From contig NZ_JAPCKI010000009.1 of the NCBI RefSeq assembly GCF_028680575.1, forward strand, positions 1-64,000: DNA of 64,000 bases, given 5' to 3'. Below the pieces are notes generated by a model. That model was not told where the DNA came from and ran no database searches. It saw only the letters and a list, made by a program, of their open reading frames with translations. Positions 8,897 to 17,880 of the stretch are shown piece after piece. This DNA is from Acidovorax benzenivorans. GTDB taxonomy: Bacteria > Pseudomonadota > Gammaproteobacteria > Burkholderiales > Burkholderiaceae_C. Position numbers and translations under genes: made by a program. Numbering within the stretch: the stretch's first letter is position 1; every line of letters begins with the position of its first letter.

Positions 8897-9799
8897 ATGA
8901 AGTTCTCGGTATTCCAGATCAGCCGCCGTGGTGGCCGCGAGAAGAACGAAGACCGCATGGGCTATTGCTACACGCGCGAATCGGGCCTGTTTGTATTGGC
9001 CGACGGCATGGGCGGCCACCCAGAGGGCGAAGTGGCCGCGCAGATCGCGCTGCAGACCATCTCTGCGCTGTTCCAGCGCCAGGCCAAGCCGCAGCTCAAG
9101 GACGTGCAGGAGTTTCTGTCCGGCGCTCTGCTGGCGGCGCACCACCAGATCCTGCGCTACGCCACGGAAAAAGGCATGCTGGACACCCCACGCACCACGC
9201 TGGTTGCAGCAGTGTTGCAGGCGGGTACGGCCACCTGGATCCATTGCGGTGATTCACGCCTGTACATGGTGCGCGATGGCGACCTGCTGACCCGCACACG
9301 GGACCACTCCTACATGGAGCTGCGCAACACGCCACCGCCCGGGCTGGAGCGCATCAACCGCAACGTGTTGTTCACCTGCCTGGGCTCGCCCACCAAACCC
9401 ATTTACGACATCACCGGCCCGGTGTACCTGGAGCAAGGCGACCGCATTCTGTTGTGCTCTGACGGCCTGTGGGGCACCCTCAGCGACGAAGACATTGCTG
9501 GCCAGCTGGGCCGCAACACCGTGTCGCACGCTGTGCCTGAGCTGGTGGAAGATGCACTGCGCAAGGCCGGTGACAGTAGCGACAACGTGACGGTGGTCGC
9601 CCTGGAGTGGGAGACGCCGGATGCGTTCGAGTCCACCCAGGGGGTGTCTACCGACAGCATCAGCGACGACGTGTTTGCCTCCACCATCCAGGCCGGCCCG
9701 CTCGATGGCTTGGTGGATGATCTGGACGACGCCGCCATTGAGCGGTCTATCGCCGAAATCAACGAAGCCATTCGCCGCTCTGCTGCTCGCAAGGCCTGA
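8897..9799 (+). CDS. PP2C-family Ser/Thr phosphatase
   Basis: This PPM-type metal-dependent phosphatase (300 residues) probably reverses the upstream kinase. The metal-binding motifs are intact: REKNEDRMG near residue 18, ADGMGGHPEGE with D36, CSDGLWGTLSDEDI and DSSDNVTVVALEW. The remaining roughly 70 residues form an acidic tail with AIERSIAEINEAIRRSAA. There is no membrane segment. Its position between the kinase gene and rph suggests co-transcription with the kinase. Confidence 0.92.
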   Translation: MKFSVFQISRRGGREKNEDRMGYCYTRESGLFVLADGMGGHPEGEVAAQIALQTISALFQRQAKPQLKDVQEFLSGALLAAHHQILRYATEKGMLDTPRTTLVAAVLQAGTATWIHCGDSRLYMVRDGDLLTRTRDHSYMELRNTPPPGLERINRNVLFTCLGSPTKPIYDITGPVYLEQGDRILLCSDGLWGTLSDEDIAGQLGRNTVSHAVPELVEDALRKAGDSSDNVTVVALEWETPDAFESTQGVSTDSISDDVFASTIQAGPLDGLVDDLDDAAIERSIAEINEAIRRSAARKA

Positions 9800-9925
9800 A
9801 CAGCCATCGGCGCGGCGGGCTACATCCGGACTTCCTTCGTGCGGATGCATTGAACCGAGTTCTTTTCGCCTTCCTTCGCCCTCCGTACGGCGCAGGTGGG
9901 CGGCTTCCCTGACACAGAGAATCAC

Positions 9926-10660
9926 ATGACCACCTTTATCCGTACCAGCGACCGCGCCGCTGACCAGCTGCGCCCAGTGCGCATCACCCGCCACTACACC
10001 ATGCACGCCGAAGGCTCGGTGCTGATCGAGTTTGGCAACACCAAGGTGCTCTGTACAGCCTCGGTGGAAGAGCGCGTGCCCCCACACAAGCGCGGCAGCG
10101 GCGAAGGCTGGGTGACGGCCGAATATGGCATGCTGCCCCGCGCCACCCACACCCGCAGCGATCGCGAGGCCGCGCGGGGCAAGCAGACCGGCCGCACGCA
10201 GGAGATCCAGCGCCTGATCGGTCGCTCGCTGCGTGCGGTGTTTGACTTGAAGCTGCTGGGCGAGCGCACCATCCAGCTCGACTGCGATGTGATCCAGGCC
10301 GATGGCGGCACCCGCACCGCCGCCATCACGGGTGCCTGGGTGGCGGCGCAGGATGCGGTCAACCAGCTGCTGGCCAACGGCAAGATCACCCAGTCGCCGC
10401 TACTGCAGCCCGTGGCGGCGATATCGGTGGGCATCGTGCAGGGCACGCCGCTGCTCGACTTGGAGTACGTGGAAGACGTGGACTGCGACACCGACATGAA
10501 CGTGGTGATGACCGGCGCGGGCCACTATGTGGAGGTGCAGGGCACGGCCGAGGGCGTGGCCTTTACCCGTGCAGAGATGGACCAGCTGCTGGGGCTGGCC
10601 GAGCGCGGCATCGCTCAGCTGGTGCAAATGCAACAGCAGGCCCTGCAAAACACTCCTTAA
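9926..10660 (+). CDS. rph: Ribonuclease PH
   Basis: RNase PH is a phosphate-dependent 3'-to-5' exoribonuclease that trims tRNA precursors. At 244 residues it is full length. Family motifs are [53 protein letters not shown], and [13 protein letters not shown]. The catalytic and phosphate-binding part contains [19 protein letters not shown], and [20 protein letters not shown] follows. The ATG at 9926 is chosen over an upstream in-frame start because RNase PH normally begins a few residues before this Arg-rich segment. The next gene is rdgB, the common rph-rdgB-hemW order. Confidence 0.97.
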   Translation: MTTFIRTSDRAADQLRPVRITRHYTMHAEGSVLIEFGNTKVLCTASVEERVPPHKRGSGEGWVTAEYGMLPRATHTRSDREAARGKQTGRTQEIQRLIGRSLRAVFDLKLLGERTIQLDCDVIQADGGTRTAAITGAWVAAQDAVNQLLANGKITQSPLLQPVAAISVGIVQGTPLLDLEYVEDVDCDTDMNVVMTGAGHYVEVQGTAEGVAFTRAEMDQLLGLAERGIAQLVQMQQQALQNTP

Positions 10661-10708
10661 TTGATAGCTGTAGGCACATATAAATAGTGCGCCTGCGGCC
10701 ATTCTGAT
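10661..10708. repeat. Dispersed intergenic repeat, rph-rdgB gap
   Basis: An imperfect palindrome fills the gap, with TTGATAGCTGTAGGCAC, an A/T-rich centre, then GTGCGCCTGCGGCC and CTGATC. It belongs to the GATAGCTG...GCGC family described in the findings. Confidence 0.65.
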
Positions 10709-10709
10709 C

Positions 10710-11309
10710 ATGAAAATTGTTCTTGCATCCAACAACCGCGGCAAACTGGCCGAATTGCAGGCCATGTTTGCGCCCCTGGGCGTGGAACTGGTGCGCCAGG
10801 CCGACCTGGGCGTGGGCGAGGCCGAAGAGCCTTTTCGTACCTTTGTCGAGAACGCACTGGCCAAGGCGCGGTTTGCGTCCGAGCACACCGGCCTGCCCGC
10901 GCTGGCCGACGATGCGGGCATGTGCGTGGATGCCTTTGGCGGGCTGCCGGGCGTGGACACCGCCTACTACTGCACCCAGTTCGGCTACGAAAAAAGCGAC
11001 GACAACAATGTGCGCGCCTTGCTGGAGCAATTGCAGGGCGTGACCAACCGCCGCGCCGCCATGGTCAGCACCCTCGTCGCTGTGCGCAGCCCGCAAGACC
11101 CGGAGCCGCTGATTGCCGTGGGCCGCGTGGTGGGCGAGATCACCACCGAACCCCGGGGCAGCAACGGCTTTGGTTTCGACCCTGTGATGTTCATCCCAGA
11201 GTTCGGCAAGACCTTTGCCGAGCTGCCTGTGGAGGTGAAAAACGCCCACAGCCACCGGGGCCGCTCGGCCGCGCAGATGCTGGCGCTGATGCGCGAGCGC
11301 TGGCTGTAG
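10710..11309 (+). CDS. rdgB: dITP/XTP pyrophosphatase (RdgB/HAM1 family)
   Basis: This house-cleaning enzyme hydrolyses non-canonical purine triphosphates (dITP, XTP) to monophosphates. The 199-residue protein opens with KIVLASNNRGKLAELQAMF, the substrate-binding signature (SNNxxK). Next come FVENALAKARFASEHTGLPA and ADDAGMCVDAFGGLPGV, with the catalytic acidic residues. The C-terminal GSNGFGFDPVMFIPEFGKTF and HSHRGRSAAQML are typical. It lies 49 bases after rph and 16 before hemW. Confidence 0.96.
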   Translation: MKIVLASNNRGKLAELQAMFAPLGVELVRQADLGVGEAEEPFRTFVENALAKARFASEHTGLPALADDAGMCVDAFGGLPGVDTAYYCTQFGYEKSDDNNVRALLEQLQGVTNRRAAMVSTLVAVRSPQDPEPLIAVGRVVGEITTEPRGSNGFGFDPVMFIPEFGKTFAELPVEVKNAHSHRGRSAAQMLALMRERWL

Positions 11310-11325
11310 AAGGGGCGACAAGAAC

Positions 11326-12573
11326 GTGGCCCACATCCCGATCACCCCGCAGGCAGAGGCGGAACCCGCCGTGGTGCGCGACATCCAGCACTACATGCGC
11401 CCAGGCCTGCTGCAGCTGCCCAGCCTGCCGCCGCTGTCGCTGTATGTGCACCTGCCCTGGTGTCTGAAGAAGTGTCCGTACTGCGACTTCAACTCGCACG
11501 AATTCCGCGCGGGCGGCAACGGTGGCGAGGTGCCAGAGCAGCGCTACATCGACGCCCTGATGGCCGATTTGGAGGCTGCGCTGCCTTTGATCTGGGGCCG
11601 CACGGTGCACAGCATCTTCATCGGTGGGGGCACGCCCAGCTTGTTTTCGCCAGCGGCCATCGACCGGCTGATCGGCGACATCCGCGCCCGCCTGAGGCTG
11701 GAACCGGACTGCGAGATCACGCTGGAGGCCAACCCCGGCACGTTCGAGAAAGACCGCTTCCGTGCCTTCCGCGCGGCGGGTGTCACGCGCCTGTCGGTGG
11801 GGGTGCAGAGCTTCAACGACCAGCACCTCAAAGCCCTGGGCCGCGTGCATGATCGCGCGCAAGCCCTGGCAGCGGTGGAGGAAGCCGCCGCGTCGTTTGA
11901 CACTTTCAACCTCGACATCATGTATGCGCTGCCGGGCCAGACGCAGCCAGAGCTTGAGCAGGACCTGTTGACGGCGCTGGCCCTCAAGCCGCCGCACATC
12001 TCCATCTACCACCTCACCATCGAGCCCAACACCTATTTCGCCAAGTTCCCCCCGTCCATCCCCGAGGACGACCAGGCCTACGCCATGCTCGACCGCATCA
12101 CCGAGATGACGGGTCAGGCCGGTATGGCACGCTATGAAATATCTGCCTACGCGCAGCCAGGCCACCAGTGTTTCCACAACACCAACTACTGGCAGTTTGG
12201 CGACTACCTGGGCATTGGCGCGGGCGCGCACAGCAAGCTGAGTTTTGCCCATCGGGTGGTGCGGCAGGTGCGGTTCCGCGACCCGTCGCGCTACATGGAC
12301 AACGCCCTGGCCGGCCATGCCGTGGCGCAGGACGACGAGGTGCGCCGCGCCGACCTGCCGTTTGAGTACATGCTCAACGCCCTGCGCCTGCGCGAGGGCT
12401 TTGCGCTGCAGGACTTCATGGCCCGCACGGGCCTGCCGTTGACCGCCATCGCCAAGGGCCTGGAGGCCGCCGAACGCAAGGGCCTGATCGAGCGCGACAT
12501 GGCGCGCGTGCGACCAACCGAGCGGGGCTTTGACTTTCTGAGCGATCTGCAGGAGCTGTTTCTGGCGGACTGA
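11326..12573 (+). CDS. hemW: Radical SAM heme chaperone HemW
   Basis: HemW-type proteins resemble coproporphyrinogen dehydrogenase but act in heme trafficking; they are commonly misannotated as HemN. The 415-residue product has the radical SAM cluster motif CLKKCPYCDF (C-x3-C-x2-C) near residue 45. The region from SIFIGGGTPSLFS to LEANPGTFEKDRF is a TIM-barrel SAM-binding stretch, followed by GVTRLSVGVQSFND and DIMYALPGQT. A C-terminal HemN-type domain ends in FDFLSDLQELFL. The start codon is GTG, with AGAAGGGG upstream. The N-terminal extension before the barrel lacks the extra Cys of true HemN. It is the last gene of rph-rdgB-hemW and converges on the I78 lipoprotein gene. Confidence 0.93.
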   Translation: MAHIPITPQAEAEPAVVRDIQHYMRPGLLQLPSLPPLSLYVHLPWCLKKCPYCDFNSHEFRAGGNGGEVPEQRYIDALMADLEAALPLIWGRTVHSIFIGGGTPSLFSPAAIDRLIGDIRARLRLEPDCEITLEANPGTFEKDRFRAFRAAGVTRLSVGVQSFNDQHLKALGRVHDRAQALAAVEEAAASFDTFNLDIMYALPGQTQPELEQDLLTALALKPPHISIYHLTIEPNTYFAKFPPSIPEDDQAYAMLDRITEMTGQAGMARYEISAYAQPGHQCFHNTNYWQFGDYLGIGAGAHSKLSFAHRVVRQVRFRDPSRYMDNALAGHAVAQDDEVRRADLPFEYMLNALRLREGFALQDFMARTGLPLTAIAKGLEAAERKGLIERDMARVRPTERGFDFLSDLQELFLAD

Positions 12574-12659
12574 CCGAGGCACCATCAGAAGATGCCTGTT
12601 GGCGACTCCCTGCGAGATCGGCAACAAGCTTTCAGGCCCGTCCGCAGCTTGGGGCCAGC

Positions 12660-12995
12660 TCAGCCGCACTTTGCCGCCATGATGCGGCCATTGCCGTCCA
12701 CCTCCAGGTTAAGCCGCTGGGTGTCATATTCCTTGGTGATGATCTGCCCCGGGCGCAGGATGCGCGCCGTCTGGGCGCCCGAGCGCTGCCGTGCCGACTC
12801 CACGACCGATGCCGTGCTGTTTTGCCCCACGGCAAACTGGGCAGGCTGGGCGTTGCACATGCCTCCTGGCGTCGCGCCTGCAGGTGCCGGGCTGGCGGGT
12901 TGCGCCGGTGTTTGTCCGTAACCTGCACAACCGGTGATGGCCATTCCCCAGGCCAGGCAGCAGGCGACGGTGAAAGAGGTGCTTTTCTTCATCAT
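12660..12995 (-). CDS. I78-family peptidase inhibitor lipoprotein
   Basis: The 111-residue product has a lipoprotein signal peptide (MMKKSTSFTVACCLAWGMA, then lipobox ITGC with the lipidated Cys at 23) and a Pro/Ala-rich linker. A compact domain from Cys47 to Cys110 shows the I78 inhibitor pattern: VGQNS, ILRPGQIITKEYD, RLNLEVDGNGRIMAAKC. Family members inhibit serine peptidases such as subtilisin, so a periplasmic or envelope protease inhibitor is likely. The ATG at 12995 is preferred over the much longer frame because AGGAG lies nine bases upstream and the signal peptide starts there. It converges with hemW. An FNR-like box lies about 130 bases upstream. Confidence 0.85.
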   Translation of the reverse strand: MMKKSTSFTVACCLAWGMAITGCAGYGQTPAQPASPAPAGATPGGMCNAQPAQFAVGQNSTASVVESARQRSGAQTARILRPGQIITKEYDTQRLNLEVDGNGRIMAAKCG

Positions 12996-13127
12996 GGTGG
13001 CTGGCTCCTGAGTGCAAAACGCCCACCATAGCGGAACGCAGGCGTCACTGGGGGGCTGTCGCGGTGTGGACCGGTTTCCAGCCGTAACGAGGATGTGAGC
13101 GGTACCCGATTCAGTTCCGGCGCAATT

Positions 13128-13141
13128 TTGACTTGCATCAA
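13128..13141. promoter_or_regulatory. FNR/Anr-like box
   Basis: TTGACTTGCATCAA differs by one base from the FNR consensus TTGAT-N4-ATCAA. It lies in the divergent region between the I78 lipoprotein gene and the PAS-GGDEF gene. Right after it, GTTGTC (13145-13150) and GACAAC (13158-13163) form a separate 6-bp inverted repeat with a 7-base spacer. Both could be regulator sites; neither is tested. Confidence 0.35.
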
Positions 13142-13332
13142 GAGGTTGTCGCACCGAGACAACATAACCAGCAGCCTTTGGCTTGGCCAGAGCGTCCAGA
13201 CGGTTTGTTGTAAGGCCGGTTCCGCACAATGGAGCGACCGGCGTTGCGCGTCGGCGGTGGTAGACCCTGTGCCACTTGGGCCAGTGTGTTGCACAGGCTT
13301 GTGTTGACCGTGCCGTATACAACCTCCTGACC

Positions 13333-15084
13333 ATGCCTGACGATTCCCGCCTCCGCCTCATCCGTGCTCTGGGTGACACTCTGGATGGTTTGGATGTGGC
13401 GCTGTGTGCGTTTGACGACAGCGACTGCACGATTGCCTGGAACCGCACCTTCTTCAAGTTCTTCCCGGAGCACGATGGGTATGTGCACGAGGGCGAGCCC
13501 TACGAGGCCAACCTGCGCCGCTTCTACAACCAGCGGCTGGATGCCCAGGAGCTGCCCAACATCGAGCGCTACATCACGGCCGGGGTAGAGCGCCACCGGG
13601 CGCAGACTCGCCCCTACAGCTTTGAGCACCGGGGGCTGCGCGTGCATGTGTCTTCGTTGCCTATCGATGGGGTGGGGCGGGTGCGCGTATGGCGTGCCGA
13701 GGCGCTGCCGGTGCAGAACACACATCCCGCACAGGCCGCACCGGCTGGCGCCGACATCCATGAACCCGGCTACCTGCGCAGTCCGGTGATCGAAAGCACC
13801 GAACTGTTTGACCGCATTCCTGATGGGCTGATGATCTGCGCCGAAGATCAGCGCATCCAGTGGGTCAACCAGCCCTTCATGCAGATGTACAACCTGTCGG
13901 ACCGCGCCGTTGCCGCGGGCAAAGCGTTCGACGAGGTGTACCGCCACGCCTGGTCCGTCGAGGGGCAGGGCGATATGGCGCCGTTCTACGACGGCCTGTC
14001 GATCTTGCAGGAGCACATGCGTTTTGCGGGGGCGCCGTTTGAGGTGCCTTTGCCCCGCAGCCGCTGGAGCCGCGTCATCGCCAAGCAGGGCAGCGACGGC
14101 ACGGTGTTCTATGCCCATGTGGACATCACAGAATTCAAGCGCCAGCAGCGTCTGCTGGCCCAGGCCGAACGCAGCGCCCGCGATAGCGAAGCGCAACTGC
14201 GCGAGAAGTCCATCCTGCTCGAAGCCACGCTGGAAAACATGGACCAGGGCGTGGCCAAGATCAGTGCCACCGGCGTCGTCGAACTGTGCAACCGCCGCGC
14301 GCTGGAGTTGCTGGAGCTGCCCGCCGAGCTGATGGAGTCCAAACCCACGCTGATGAACGTGCTGGCTTACCTGCGCGCGCGGGGCGAGTTCAAGGGCGCC
14401 TCCCAGGACATTCAGGACATGCTGCTGCACAGTAGCGGCGGGATTGATCAGCAGCAGGTGTACGACCGCCCCCGGCCCGATGGCCGCATCCTGGAGGTGC
14501 AGACCGTGCCCATCAAAGGCGGCGGTGCATTGCGCACCTTCACCGACGTCACCCAGCGCAAGCAGGCCGAGCAGCAGATCCGCCACGTCGCAGAGCACGA
14601 CGGCCTGACGGGCTTGTTGAACCGCACGGCCTTTTTGCAAGCATTGCAGGCCGCAGCCACCGATGTGCACCGCCTGGGCCGTGGTTTTGCAGTGTTGTAC
14701 GTGGATCTGGATGGATTCAAACCCGTCAACGATCGCTACGGCCACGCCGTGGGCGACCAGTTGCTGGTGTGGGTGGCCCGGCAACTGACACAGGCTGCGC
14801 GCGAGGATGACCTGGTGGCGCGGCTGGGTGGCGATGAGTTTGCGCTGCTACAACGTGGGGTGTCTGACCGCGAAAGCGCCTACCGCCTGGCCGACCGCCT
14901 GGTGCAGGCCCTGGGCCGACCCACCCAGATCGAAGCGCACGCGTTGCAGATCGGCGCGTCCGTAGGCATCGTCCTGTCGCCCAGCGACGGCGCCGAGGCC
15001 GAAGAACTCCTGCGCAAGGCCGATTCCGCGATGTACTTGGCCAAGGCCACCGGACGGGGCTGTGCGCGGATCTATGGCACCTGA
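13333..15084 (+). CDS. PAS-domain diguanylate cyclase
   Basis: The 583-residue cytoplasmic protein has an N-terminal PAS-like domain (about residues 15-120, GLDVALCAFDDSDCTIAWN), at least one further PAS domain (about 155-270, DRIPDGLMICAEDQRIQWVN), a coiled coil, a third PAS-like segment (about 295-405), and a GGDEF domain (about 415-580). The active site reads ARLGGDEFALL. An inhibitory RxxD site (REDD) sits five residues upstream, so the cyclase is probably product-inhibited by c-di-GMP. There is no EAL domain and no membrane segment. The ATG at 13333 is preferred over an upstream in-frame start that would add 19 unrelated residues. Confidence 0.92.
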   Translation: MPDDSRLRLIRALGDTLDGLDVALCAFDDSDCTIAWNRTFFKFFPEHDGYVHEGEPYEANLRRFYNQRLDAQELPNIERYITAGVERHRAQTRPYSFEHRGLRVHVSSLPIDGVGRVRVWRAEALPVQNTHPAQAAPAGADIHEPGYLRSPVIESTELFDRIPDGLMICAEDQRIQWVNQPFMQMYNLSDRAVAAGKAFDEVYRHAWSVEGQGDMAPFYDGLSILQEHMRFAGAPFEVPLPRSRWSRVIAKQGSDGTVFYAHVDITEFKRQQRLLAQAERSARDSEAQLREKSILLEATLENMDQGVAKISATGVVELCNRRALELLELPAELMESKPTLMNVLAYLRARGEFKGASQDIQDMLLHSSGGIDQQQVYDRPRPDGRILEVQTVPIKGGGALRTFTDVTQRKQAEQQIRHVAEHDGLTGLLNRTAFLQALQAAATDVHRLGRGFAVLYVDLDGFKPVNDRYGHAVGDQLLVWVARQLTQAAREDDLVARLGGDEFALLQRGVSDRESAYRLADRLVQALGRPTQIEAHALQIGASVGIVLSPSDGAEAEELLRKADSAMYLAKATGRGCARIYGT

Positions 15085-15293
15085 GGACGGGGTAGCAGGG
15101 CAGCAGGGGCACGAGCTGTGTGACCGCACCATTGCCGCTGAATGCGCCGGTGCCAAGGGCCGCAGTGCTTACCACAGGCGCGCACTGTGCCAGAGGAATC
15201 GGCGCCGTCCTACACACCAGCTTCGAGGCGCGACCTACCATTGGCCTGTCGATACCTCTCGACATCCCTCCCGCTTGCATCGCGCAAGTGTTC
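15085..15293. other. Non-coding stretch after the PAS-GGDEF gene
   Basis: About 209 bases separate the cyclase stop codon from the intrinsic terminator at 15294-15319. I see no convincing gene. The stretch may be a long 3' UTR or hold an unrecognised small RNA that uses that terminator. Confidence 0.35.
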
Positions 15294-15319
15294 AGCCCGC
15301 AGCCTGCGGGCTTTTTTTT
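15294..15319 (+). terminator. Intrinsic terminator
   Basis: AGCCCGCA (15294-15301) pairs perfectly with TGCGGGCT (15305-15312) over a 3-base loop, followed by seven more T. It is the first strong terminator downstream of the PAS-GGDEF gene. Confidence 0.85.
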
Positions 15320-15475
15320 GCCGACCCCTGGTGCATCAAAACGGAGTGCGGAAAAAGCGACCGCGCCGTAGGTCTTTTGCTGCGCAACAAAGCCCCAGCG
15401 CCCATCTGTTGGCACCATTGCGGGCACTGGTGATGTCGTCATCATCCAGCCATCGCAGCGCGCTACACCACAAGA

Positions 15476-15649
15476 ATGATCCTGTACAAACCCGGCACGC
15501 AATTCCTCTACAAGGGCAGAACGGTCAGCGTGGACTACGTCATCATCAAGCGCACCGGCCTGTGGATTCGACTGGCACACAGCGAAGAGGTGTGCCGCCC
15601 CGAAGATTTGCCCCCGATTGCGCAGCAGGGTGCGGGGTTGGTGAGGTAG
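15476..15649 (+). CDS. Small conserved-looking protein (57 aa)
   Basis: A short frame encodes 57 residues starting MILYKPGTQFLYKGRTVSVD, then YVIIKRTGLWIRLAHSE and EEVCRPEDLPPI. The alternating hydrophobic and charged pattern suggests a small beta-barrel (SH3-like). Similar small proteins with an LYKPGTxFxYxG start are familiar from related genomes, though I cannot name a family. The codon choice is GC-rich at third positions like its neighbours, which supports a real gene. It lies downstream of a strong terminator, so it needs its own promoter. Function is unknown. Confidence 0.6.
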   Translation: MILYKPGTQFLYKGRTVSVDYVIIKRTGLWIRLAHSEEVCRPEDLPPIAQQGAGLVR

Positions 15650-15697
15650 AGGGGGGAGCCCGCAGGGCCGAGCGTGGTGACGCAATCAGTCGAGGCG

Positions 15698-16135
15698 CTA
15701 CCGGAGCTGCTGGGATAGCCATAGCAGTCCCCAGACTATCGCCACCAGCTGAACTAGGTTCACGGACAACGCCGCCGAGTGCACACGGCGAAAGTGGCGG
15801 ATCGCGCTGCTGCCACTCGCTTCGATTTGCGCTCCCAGTTGCTGCATTGCCTGCAGCAAATGCTTGCGCAGCAGCGCGACGACACAGGCATTGACCGCCA
15901 CACCGATGGCGAAAGGGTACCTGCCCCAGAGCATGTAGCTGACAAACGCGCCCAGCGACGTCCAAAACGCCGCGCGGTAGTACACGTTGAAAAAACCCCG
16001 AACGAACCGCGCGTCCAGTGGGGTGTCATGTTTCAGCGTGAGAAGGGGCAGGCCACCCATCAAAAAGTAGGCGGTAGTGACCAACAGGGCCACCGTGAAA
16101 AAGAACGAGGCGTAGATAGCGGACGACAACATCAT
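15698..16135 (-). CDS. Small conserved membrane protein
   Basis: The 145-residue product, read from the ATG at 16135, has four predicted membrane segments: SAIYASFFFTVALLVTTAYF, a segment near AAFWTSLGAFVSYML, YPFAIGVAVNACVVALL, and VNLVQLVAIVWGLLWL. The loop TLKHDTPLDARFVRGFFNVY is the best-conserved-looking part. The frame stays open upstream to 16348, but that would run almost into the tRNA-Ser gene. GGGAGA lies directly before the tandem ATG pair at 16135/16132, which favours the short form. No named family is recognised; it resembles conserved hypothetical inner-membrane proteins of Burkholderiales. Confidence 0.65.
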   Translation of the reverse strand: MMLSSAIYASFFFTVALLVTTAYFLMGGLPLLTLKHDTPLDARFVRGFFNVYYRAAFWTSLGAFVSYMLWGRYPFAIGVAVNACVVALLRKHLLQAMQQLGAQIEASGSSAIRHFRRVHSAALSVNLVQLVAIVWGLLWLSQQLR

Positions 16136-16352
16136 TCTCCCTGCGGAACTGCTGGCCACTTGCGGGAGTAGGCTGGCATCGAAGTTCAGCGTCCTGCCCA
16201 TGGATGCGGCAAGGCTCTGTGAAATGACAGTCAGTCTAGGGGGAAGCGCCGTTCTTGTGAATCCGGTGGGGGGCGGATATCGCAACAACAGGCATGTTGC
16301 TGTGCTGGCGTGTATGCACATTTCTTTGTCAGAAATGCGTTGGGCCAAGAAC

Positions 16353-16440
16353 TGGCGGAGACTGTGAGATTCGAACTCACGGACGGTTGCCCGTCGGCAG
16401 TTTTCAAGACTGCTGGTTTAAACCACTCACCCAAGTCTCC
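16353..16440 (-). tRNA. tRNA-Ser (TGA)
   Basis: The 88-base class II tRNA includes CCA. On the minus strand the acceptor stem GGAGACT pairs with AGTCTCC, the anticodon loop CTTGAAA gives TGA (reads UCN, chiefly UCA), and a long variable arm (GACGGGCAACCGTC region) identifies Ser. The T-arm contains GAGTTCGAATCTC. A TAGAAT box overlapping the ureG stop codon could be its -10 element. Confidence 0.97.
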
Positions 16441-16459
16441 GGGAGGGAAGGCGCGAATT

Positions 16460-17149
16460 CTAGCTGACTGCGGGTGCTGATTTTTTCAGCATGCCCCGAG
16501 TCTCGATGAACTTCACCACGTCAGCCACGCCCGCCAGGGTTTTGAGGTTGGTCATCACAAACGGTTTGAGGCCCTGGGCGTTGGTGCGCATGCGGGTGGT
16601 GTCGGCGTGCATCACGTCCAAGTTGGCGCCCACGTGGGGGGCCAGGTCGGTTTTGTTGATGATGAACAGGTCGCTTTTGGTGATGCCAGGGCCGCCCTTG
16701 CGGGGGATTTTTTCGCCGGCAGCGACGTCGATGACGTAGATGGTCAGGTCGCTGAGTTCGGGACTGAAGGTGGCGGCCAGGTTGTCGCCGCCGCTCTCGA
16801 CGAACACGATGTCGGCGTTGGGGAACTCGCCCAGCATGCGGTCGATGGCTTCGAGGTTGATGGAACAGTCTTCGCGGATGGCGGTGTGGGGGCAGCCGCC
16901 GGTTTCCACGCCCAGGATACGGTCTGCGGGCAGGGCGCCGCTCACTGTGAGCAGGCGCTGGTCTTCCTTGGTGTAGATGTCGTTGGTGATGGCGATGAGG
17001 TCGTAGTCATCGCGCATGGTTTTGCACAGCATTTCCAGCAGCGTGGTCTTGCCCGAGCCCACAGGGCCGCCGATGCCCACGCGCAGCGGGGGCAGGTTTT
17101 TGGTGCGGTTCGGGATGTGATGCAGGTTGCTGGTGGTGGTCATCGTCAT
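16460..17149 (-). CDS. ureG: Urease accessory GTPase UreG
   Basis: UreG is the SIMIBI-class GTPase that powers nickel delivery to apo-urease in complex with UreD and UreF. The 229-residue protein has the P-loop [18 protein letters not shown], the invariant [16 protein letters not shown] (metal-binding CPH), the [19 protein letters not shown] switch, and NKTDLAP for guanine specificity. Length is normal. Its start overlaps the ureF stop by four bases (ATGA), so translation is coupled. It is the last gene of the minus-strand urease cluster; tRNA-Ser follows. Confidence 0.98.
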   Translation of the reverse strand: MTMTTTSNLHHIPNRTKNLPPLRVGIGGPVGSGKTTLLEMLCKTMRDDYDLIAITNDIYTKEDQRLLTVSGALPADRILGVETGGCPHTAIREDCSINLEAIDRMLGEFPNADIVFVESGGDNLAATFSPELSDLTIYVIDVAAGEKIPRKGGPGITKSDLFIINKTDLAPHVGANLDVMHADTTRMRTNAQGLKPFVMTNLKTLAGVADVVKFIETRGMLKKSAPAVS

Positions 17150-17880
17150 GATCGGAAGAGGCGGGAGTATTGGGTTTCATGCTGCGCCGACAGGATGGCC
17201 AGCATGGGAGAAAAGGCCTGGCGCTCGCTGTCCATCAGGCCGATGGCGTGGTCTGCTGCGGCAGGGATGGCATCGGCCAGCCGCGCCAGGATGCGCTGGC
17301 CTGCGCTTTGGCCCAGTTGCATGGATTTGAGGGCCGCCTGCACCATGTTTTCCGCCCATCCAAAGGCGTAGGCCAGTAGCACATCGCGCACAGGTGCCTG
17401 GGTGGTGGATGCGGCCAGTGCAAAGGCCACGGGGTAGGTGGGGGGCAGGGCGGCCAGGTAGCGGATGGCGGGCAGGGCCTCTTCATTGCCTTGGTGCTGG
17501 TTGCGCAGCCAGTCGGCCATCGACCGGCCCATCTGCTCGGTCTGCAGGCGCAGTTCGCTGGTCTCGCGGGTGTGTTGCACCCAGTCGTTGAGCTCGCGCA
17601 CATGCGCCCAGTCGGCGCGGCGCCAGGCGCCCATGGCCTTGGCGATGAGCGCCATGTCGCCGCGTGCCTGGGTGATGTGCAACTGGTCCAGCAGCCAGTC
17701 GGCCACGGCGGCCTCGCTCGCCAAGCCTGCGTTTTCAATGGCGCTTTCAAGCCCTTCGGAATACGAAAAACCGCCCACCGGCAGTGCAGGTGAGGCTAGC
17801 CAGATGAGTTGCAGCAGGCTGGCAGCGGGCAGGGACGTGGGGCGGTCGAGGCGCATGGCGGCGAGGGGGGGGCAGCCCAT
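17146..17880 (-). CDS. ureF: Urease accessory protein UreF
   Basis: UreF is the all-helical bridge between UreG and the UreD-urease complex and acts as a gatekeeper for GTPase timing. The 244-residue protein has the family sequence [28 protein letters not shown], and the C-terminal [20 protein letters not shown]. The coding sequence overlaps both neighbours: one base with ureE and four with ureG. The start at 17880 could be shortened to an internal Met, because UreF proteins often begin near the LLQLIWL helix. Confidence 0.96.
   Translation of the reverse strand: MGCPPLAAMRLDRPTSLPAASLLQLIWLASPALPVGGFSYSEGLESAIENAGLASEAAVADWLLDQLHITQARGDMALIAKAMGAWRRADWAHVRELNDWVQHTRETSELRLQTEQMGRSMADWLRNQHQGNEEALPAIRYLAALPPTYPVAFALAASTTQAPVRDVLLAYAFGWAENMVQAALKSMQLGQSAGQRILARLADAIPAAADHAIGLMDSERQAFSPMLAILSAQHETQYSRLFRS

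Noticed and set aside
14726..15685. Long minus-strand open frame opposite the end of the PAS-GGDEF gene
   Set aside because: Its sequence is an Arg/Pro-rich shadow of the GC-rich opposite strand, with no domain and no start signals.
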